Assembly (NCBI GenBank): GCA_036744635.1
Contig: DAIOHQ010000091.1
Location: 1-16,878, forward strand
DNA length: 16,878 nt
Reading direction: 5' to 3'
DNA from: DAIOHQ01 sp036744635
GTDB lineage: Bacteria; Planctomycetota; Phycisphaerae; Tepidisphaerales; Tepidisphaeraceae
Below the pieces are notes generated by a model. The model was not told where the DNA came from. It saw nothing but the letters and a program-made list of their open reading frames with translations, and ran no database searches. The position numbers and the translations under genes are program-made. The stretch's first letter is position 1. Each line of letters starts with the position of its first letter. Positions 13,860-16,878 of the stretch are shown one piece after another.

Positions 13860-15050
13860 GTGCGCATCGCCCTGGTCATACTCCACGCCGATCCTGCCCG
13901 CGGCGGGGCGGAGCGCTACACGGTCGATCTGGCCGCCGCGCTGGCGGGGCGCGGGCATGAGGTGACGATAGTCGCATCATCGATTGGCGATGTTCCTGCG
14001 TCGGTCCAGCGTGTCGAATTGCAGATTACCGGCGCCACAAGGCTGTCGCGCTATCGCTCCTTCCTCGACCGCCTCGATGAGCATCTGCAGACGCACTCGT
14101 ACGACATTGTTCACGCCATGCTGCCGGTGCGCTACTGCACCGTCTATCACCCCCATGCCGGACTGGCCGTCGAGGCGATTGCCAGCGGGCACCGCAAATA
14201 CGACAGCCTGCTGACCCGCGCAATTTCGTGGCTCGCCAATCGTCTCAACCTCAAGCGCAACTGCTTTGGCAAAGTTGAGCGCGATCTGCTCACAAGCGAC
14301 CGGCCGCCGATCGTCCTCTCGCTGTCTGAGGCGCTGAAAGAATCCGTGCGGCGCAATTATCCGCAATTGCCAGACCGCAACCTCATCACGCTCTTCAACG
14401 CAGTCGATCTCGGGAAGTTCGATCCATTCACCAGGCCGGAGTCGCGCCGGCAGCTTCGCCATTCGCTCAAGATCGAAGAGGGGGAACTGATGGCGCTGAT
14501 GATCGCGCAGGATTTCCAGCGCAAGGGGCTCCGCCAGGCGATCGACGCCTTGGCCCGCACCCGCCACGCGGCCGCGCGCCTCACCGTCTCCAGCGGTCAG
14601 CCCGGCCGGCGCGAAATCGTGCTGGTGGTGGTGGGAAAGGGGGAAGTGAAGCAATATGCCAAGCTCGCGGCCGAACTGGGCGTAGAGAAGCAGGTCATCT
14701 TCGCCGGCCCGACTAGCGATCCATTCGCCTATTACCGTGCCGCCGATTTCTTCGTCCTGCCGACGCGCCAGGACCCGTGCAGCCTGGTGGTGCTCGAAGC
14801 CCTGGCGATGGGCGTGCCGGTGATCAGCACGCGCCTCAACGGCGCCTGCGAGATCATGGCCGGCGGCGTACACGGTTTCGTTCTCGACGATCCATCTGAC
14901 GTGGTGGCGCTGGCGCAGGCGATGGTGCGGATGACCGACTCAACGTTCCGCCGCCAGGCCGCCCAGGCGTGCCTGCTGCTGCGGCCAAAGCTCGCCTACG
15001 AGCATCACCTGAACACGCTGGAACAGGCCTATGCCGCGGCAATGGTTTGA
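13860..15050 (+). CDS. GT4 family glycosyltransferase, WaaG/RfaG-like
   Basis: A cytoplasmic GT-B retaining glycosyltransferase, likely acting in cell-surface polysaccharide or lipopolysaccharide core synthesis. From the GTG at 13860 it has 396 residues. The N-terminal Rossmann fold reads MRIALVILHADPARGGAERYTVDLAAAL; the second domain has FNAVDLGKFDP, then DFQRKGLRQAIDALA, VVVGKGEVKQYAKLAAELGVEKQVIFAG and DPCSLVVLEALAMGVPVIST. The RKG block and the donor-site E of LVVLEAL resemble WaaG of enteric bacteria. The longer frame from ATG 13668 is rejected because its first 64 codons are the composite palindromic repeat. No good Shine-Dalgarno is seen at the GTG; TTG at 13854 is an alternative. Acceptor and donor are unknown, and no other polysaccharide genes are in the window. 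Confidence 0.88.
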   Translation: MRIALVILHADPARGGAERYTVDLAAALAGRGHEVTIVASSIGDVPASVQRVELQITGATRLSRYRSFLDRLDEHLQTHSYDIVHAMLPVRYCTVYHPHAGLAVEAIASGHRKYDSLLTRAISWLANRLNLKRNCFGKVERDLLTSDRPPIVLSLSEALKESVRRNYPQLPDRNLITLFNAVDLGKFDPFTRPESRRQLRHSLKIEEGELMALMIAQDFQRKGLRQAIDALARTRHAAARLTVSSGQPGRREIVLVVVGKGEVKQYAKLAAELGVEKQVIFAGPTSDPFAYYRAADFFVLPTRQDPCSLVVLEALAMGVPVISTRLNGACEIMAGGVHGFVLDDPSDVVALAQAMVRMTDSTFRRQAAQACLLLRPKLAYEHHLNTLEQAYAAAMV

Positions 15051-15147
15051 TGGTGGGGTATGGAGCGGAGACCACGATACCACGCTCGAACGCTTCTGAC
15101 TTGTACCATGCTCTCAAGGACTTTTTCCGGCACAATTCCACCTGGCA

Positions 15148-16077
15148 ATGAGCACGTTTGGGTATCCCCACCCCCTTCCCCACAGAGGGATGTCGGATTA
15201 CGCCGACAGCTTCTATGGGGAGGAAAAGGTGACGGGGGAGGAAAAGGTGACGCACGTCGAATGCAGTGAATTGACGGGGGAGGAAAAGGTGACGCACGTC
15301 GAATGCAGTGAATTGACGTGTATGAAGGTCTTGCGGCGATTGGACTATGCCGCTGGCCTGCGCACGGGCAGCGTGTACTATCCCAACGGCCAGTTGAACT
15401 ATAGCGGCATTCTCAGCCCGACCGCGCCCGATGATTGGTTCGAGTCGGGCATTCCGATCACCTGGTTCGCGACAGAGGACAGCCTGCCGTTGACGACTGC
15501 CTATTCCTATGATCAGACAGATGACGATGGACGGTTTGATGAAGTGACTGATGCGCGGGGGAATGTCACCAAGAGCTACAAGGATGAGCTGGGCCGCATC
15601 GTCAAGACTGTCTACGACGATGGCACGTTCATGCAGACGTTGTATGGCATCGGCGACAACGCCGTTTCTGGCCACACGGTCTCAGGCCAGACGATCGATG
15701 GGTATCAAGCCACCAAGATCGACCAGCTTGGTTTGGCCACCGATTCCTTCTACGACGCTGCTGGTCGATTGACCGATACGTACCTGCCCGCGGTGGACGA
15801 TGCCGATCCGGCATCGGACACCTTTGGCGAGAGCGTGCGTCCGCACTGGCATTATGGGTACGACGCCAATGGCAACCAACTATCCCAGACTGATTCCAAG
15901 GGCAGATCCCGCTCCCCGGTAGTTCCGGCCAGACGCCCACCGGCGCCATGCAGTTCCAGCAGGATTGGCCCGGTCTGTTCATACGTGGCGATGACGCGAT
16001 CTTCATCGCCGCATCGATCCGCGAACTCGAAAGCCGACTCGCAGGCACCCACGACGTTGGCATCGGTATGGCGCTAA
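15148..16077 (+). pseudogene. RHS/YD-repeat protein fragment, truncated at both ends
   Basis: The open frame has 309 codons, but only about residues 60-252 (15325-15903) look like a real protein. There the text is RHS/YD: YSYDQTDDDGRFDEVTDARGNVTKSY, DELGRIVKTVYDDGTFMQTLYG, FYDAAGRLTDTYLPAV, and HYGYDANGNQLSQTDSKGR. The first 58 codons are leader plus tandem repeats. After DSKGR the frame turns into an Arg/Pro/Ser-rich non-homologous tail; the junction is near 15903, and another frame (the small ORF at 15948) carries on from there. RHS proteins are normally over 1,000 residues, secreted or surface-bound, with N-terminal export and C-terminal toxin domains; none are present. This is an orphan internal piece left by recombination. 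An internal ATG at 15322 could express it. Confidence 0.75.
15217..15318. repeat. Tandem 42-bp repeats (two full copies plus an 18-bp partial)
   Basis: Two identical 42-bp copies lie head to tail at 15235-15276 and 15277-15318, preceded by an 18-bp partial copy at 15217-15234. Each begins GGGGAGGAAAAGGTGACG and ends GCAGTGAATTGACG. They keep frame and are read as TGEEKVTHVECSEL in the RHS-like frame. I recall similar units near REP-associated or other transposase genes in environmental bacteria, but cannot confirm this here. Confidence 0.85.
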
Positions 16078-16145
16078 GCCGTCTCACGAAGATCGCGGAC
16101 ATCATTGAGCGTGACGTCAAGGCGCGGCCGGGCGAGGCGGGATAA
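15948..16145 (+). CDS. Small hypothetical protein with DWPGLFIRGDDA motif
   Basis: A 65-codon ORF starts at ATG 15948 and contains QDWPGLFIRGDDAIFIAASI, followed by a helix-rich segment ending SRLTKIADIIERDVKARPGE. I do not recognise a named domain. The DWPG(V/L)FIRGD(D/N)A block reminds me of short uncharacterised planctomycete proteins, but this is from memory only. The frame is open upstream to 15894 and reads PLPGSSGQTPTGAM just before the ATG, so the start could lie before the RHS junction if the 5' end was lost. It lies between the RHS fragment and the interrupted zinc-ribbon gene. There are no Cys, no signal peptide and no transmembrane segment. Confidence 0.5.
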   Translation: MQFQQDWPGLFIRGDDAIFIAASIRELESRLAGTHDVGIGMALSRLTKIADIIERDVKARPGEAG

Positions 16146-16212
16146 CCAAACACTGCAATGGACCGGCCCGGCCGGCTGAACGTTCCTACGTTATGCACTG
16201 CGAGGGACGCCG

Positions 16213-16338
16213 ATGGCAAAACGCCGCCCGCTCTACAGCCAGCGTCACGTGATACCGGCGGATATGTCGGCGCAGCAGCCAAACAACTCGTACGTCCCGA
16301 TCACGGAGTACGAGAGCAAGCGTATACCGTGCAGTGTC
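16213..16338 (+). pseudogene. 5' fragment of a small zinc-ribbon (zf-trcl-like) gene, cut off by transposase DNA
   Basis: From ATG 16213 the frame reads MAKRRPLYSQRHVIPADMSA, then QQPNNSYVPITEYESKRIPC. This matches my memory of the small probable zinc-ribbon family, whose members have a basic N-terminus, an NNSY block and then an aromatic/CxxCG stretch. After C40 (16330-16332) the frame becomes composition-driven Ser/Ala/Pro text to 16479, where the antisense transposase fragment lies. The rest of the zinc ribbon is missing. The junction is around 16333-16341. Confidence 0.5.
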
Positions 16339-16878
16339 AAGGTCTCTGCCAGCACGCGACTCGGGCTCCGCTCGTCGGCGTTCCTGGCCGGCGCCCCCAG
16401 TTTCTTCGCCGCTTCCACCAAGGCCCCCAGCAACCGATCGACCTGCCCTCCCCAGGCCCATCGCATCCACTGCTCATAACGCCCCCAGGCCCGCATCGTC
16501 TGCTTGCCCTCCAAAGCATGCGCTGCGGCATACAGGTAGGTCAGCAGATGCAGGAAGTCCAGAATCGCCACGAACCCGGCCCCCAGCAGGTGCATCTCGA
16601 ACAACGTCCAGTTGTACTTCTGCCCATCACACACGCACGCCTTGCGTATGGCCCGATCCAGCCCACGCCGGTGCACCTCGGCCGACACCTGCCAGCCGAA
16701 CACCTCCGAGTTCTCCATCGTCGCCACCGCCGTACGCACCGGATTCCGCCGGTCACGCTTCTTCCGGTTCCTCTTCTGACGCCGGGATTTCCTCTTCGAC
16801 TCCGACTTCGACGACCCCGACACGGACGAACCTCTCTCGCCGGGCGGACCATCCGTGCCCTCGGCCGTGCGCCCATAC
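16245..16878 (-). CDS. Transposase fragment (ISKra4-like), 5' end beyond the window
   Basis: The minus-strand frame is open from the right edge to the stop at 16245. The first visible part is a low-complexity Ser/Arg/Lys stretch. The recognisable core reads CVCDGQKYNW, then AGFVAILDFLHLLTYLYAAAHAL, then MRAWGRYEQWMRWAWGGQVDRLLGALVEA. The DG.KYNW and LDFLH blocks match the catalytic DDE-type region of ISKra4-like transposases common in Planctomycetota. It then reads SPSRVLAETLTLHG, where the usual aromatic/RMxYxxYR block should follow. Instead, from about 16338 downward it is the antisense of the zinc-ribbon gene start, ending at a chance stop. No terminal inverted repeat was found on the left side. 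It is a decayed or chimeric copy, not an active element. Family assignment is tentative. Confidence 0.65.
   Translation of the reverse strand, partial: YGRTAEGTDGPPGERGSSVSGSSKSESKRKSRRQKRNRKKRDRRNPVRTAVATMENSEVFGWQVSAEVHRRGLDRAIRKACVCDGQKYNWTLFEMHLLGAGFVAILDFLHLLTYLYAAAHALEGKQTMRAWGRYEQWMRWAWGGQVDRLLGALVEAAKKLGAPARNADERSPSRVLAETLTLHGIRLLSYSVIGTYELFGCCADISAGIT

Noticed and set aside
15217..15318. CRISPR-like array
   Set aside because: The 42-bp units are directly adjacent with no unique spacers.
14854..15675. 273-codon minus-strand ORF across the glycosyltransferase end and RHS fragment
   Set aside because: It is antisense to two recognisable coding stretches and to the tandem repeats, with no domain text of its own.

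Overview
The window is GC-rich, about 16.9 kb, and looks like a Planctomycetota chromosome, probably from the Phycisphaerae side of the phylum. The reasons are the gene content (a short SecA-like ATPase, a C4 zinc-ribbon coiled-coil protein, RHS/YD debris, a YNW-type transposase, a small zinc-ribbon gene start) and the many dispersed palindromic repeats between genes. The phylum call is inference from family resemblance. No rRNA, tRNA or CRISPR array was seen.

Layout. (1) 1-3283, plus strand: a SecA-like ATPase without the C-terminal third of SecA, a 172-bp nested inverted repeat, then a coiled-coil/C4 zinc-ribbon protein. (2) 3338-11041, minus strand, read right to left: a promoter-like site, a 19-codon Ile/Thr-rich leader ORF, an intrinsic terminator, a MATE transporter, isoleucyl-tRNA synthetase (ileS), glycinamide ribonucleotide transformylase (purN), an acetyl-CoA acetyltransferase, and a cytochrome P450 joined to a Clp-repeat-like N-terminus that has lost its catalytic centre. 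Gaps are 57, 115 and 50 bp and the last pair overlap, so they could be one operon. (3) 11202-15050, plus strand: a DUF255 thioredoxin-fold protein with a DsbD-N-like C-terminal domain, a composite palindromic repeat, and a WaaG-like GT4 glycosyltransferase. (4) 15051-16878: a scrap zone with tandem 42-bp repeats, an RHS fragment, a small intact ORF, the start of a zinc-ribbon gene, and an antisense transposase fragment running off the right edge.

The most interesting signal is at 10866-11041. The leader ORF carries four Ile and two Thr codons within seven residues. It is followed by a strong terminator 22 nt before the MATE start, and ileS is the next gene. The last leader codons and stop can pair with the 5' half of the terminator stem, which is the geometry of ribosome-controlled attenuation. 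An Ile-tRNA-sensing attenuator over an ileS operon would be analogous to pheM-pheST, and the sequence supports it as a testable hypothesis.

Other notable points are the IleS C-terminal zinc knuckle with three of four Cys replaced, the P450 with an in-frame loss of the I-helix and ExxR region, a Clp-repeat/P450 fusion, a DUF255/DsbD-N fusion, and several unrelated families of paired hairpins, one of which supplies the ileS stop codon.
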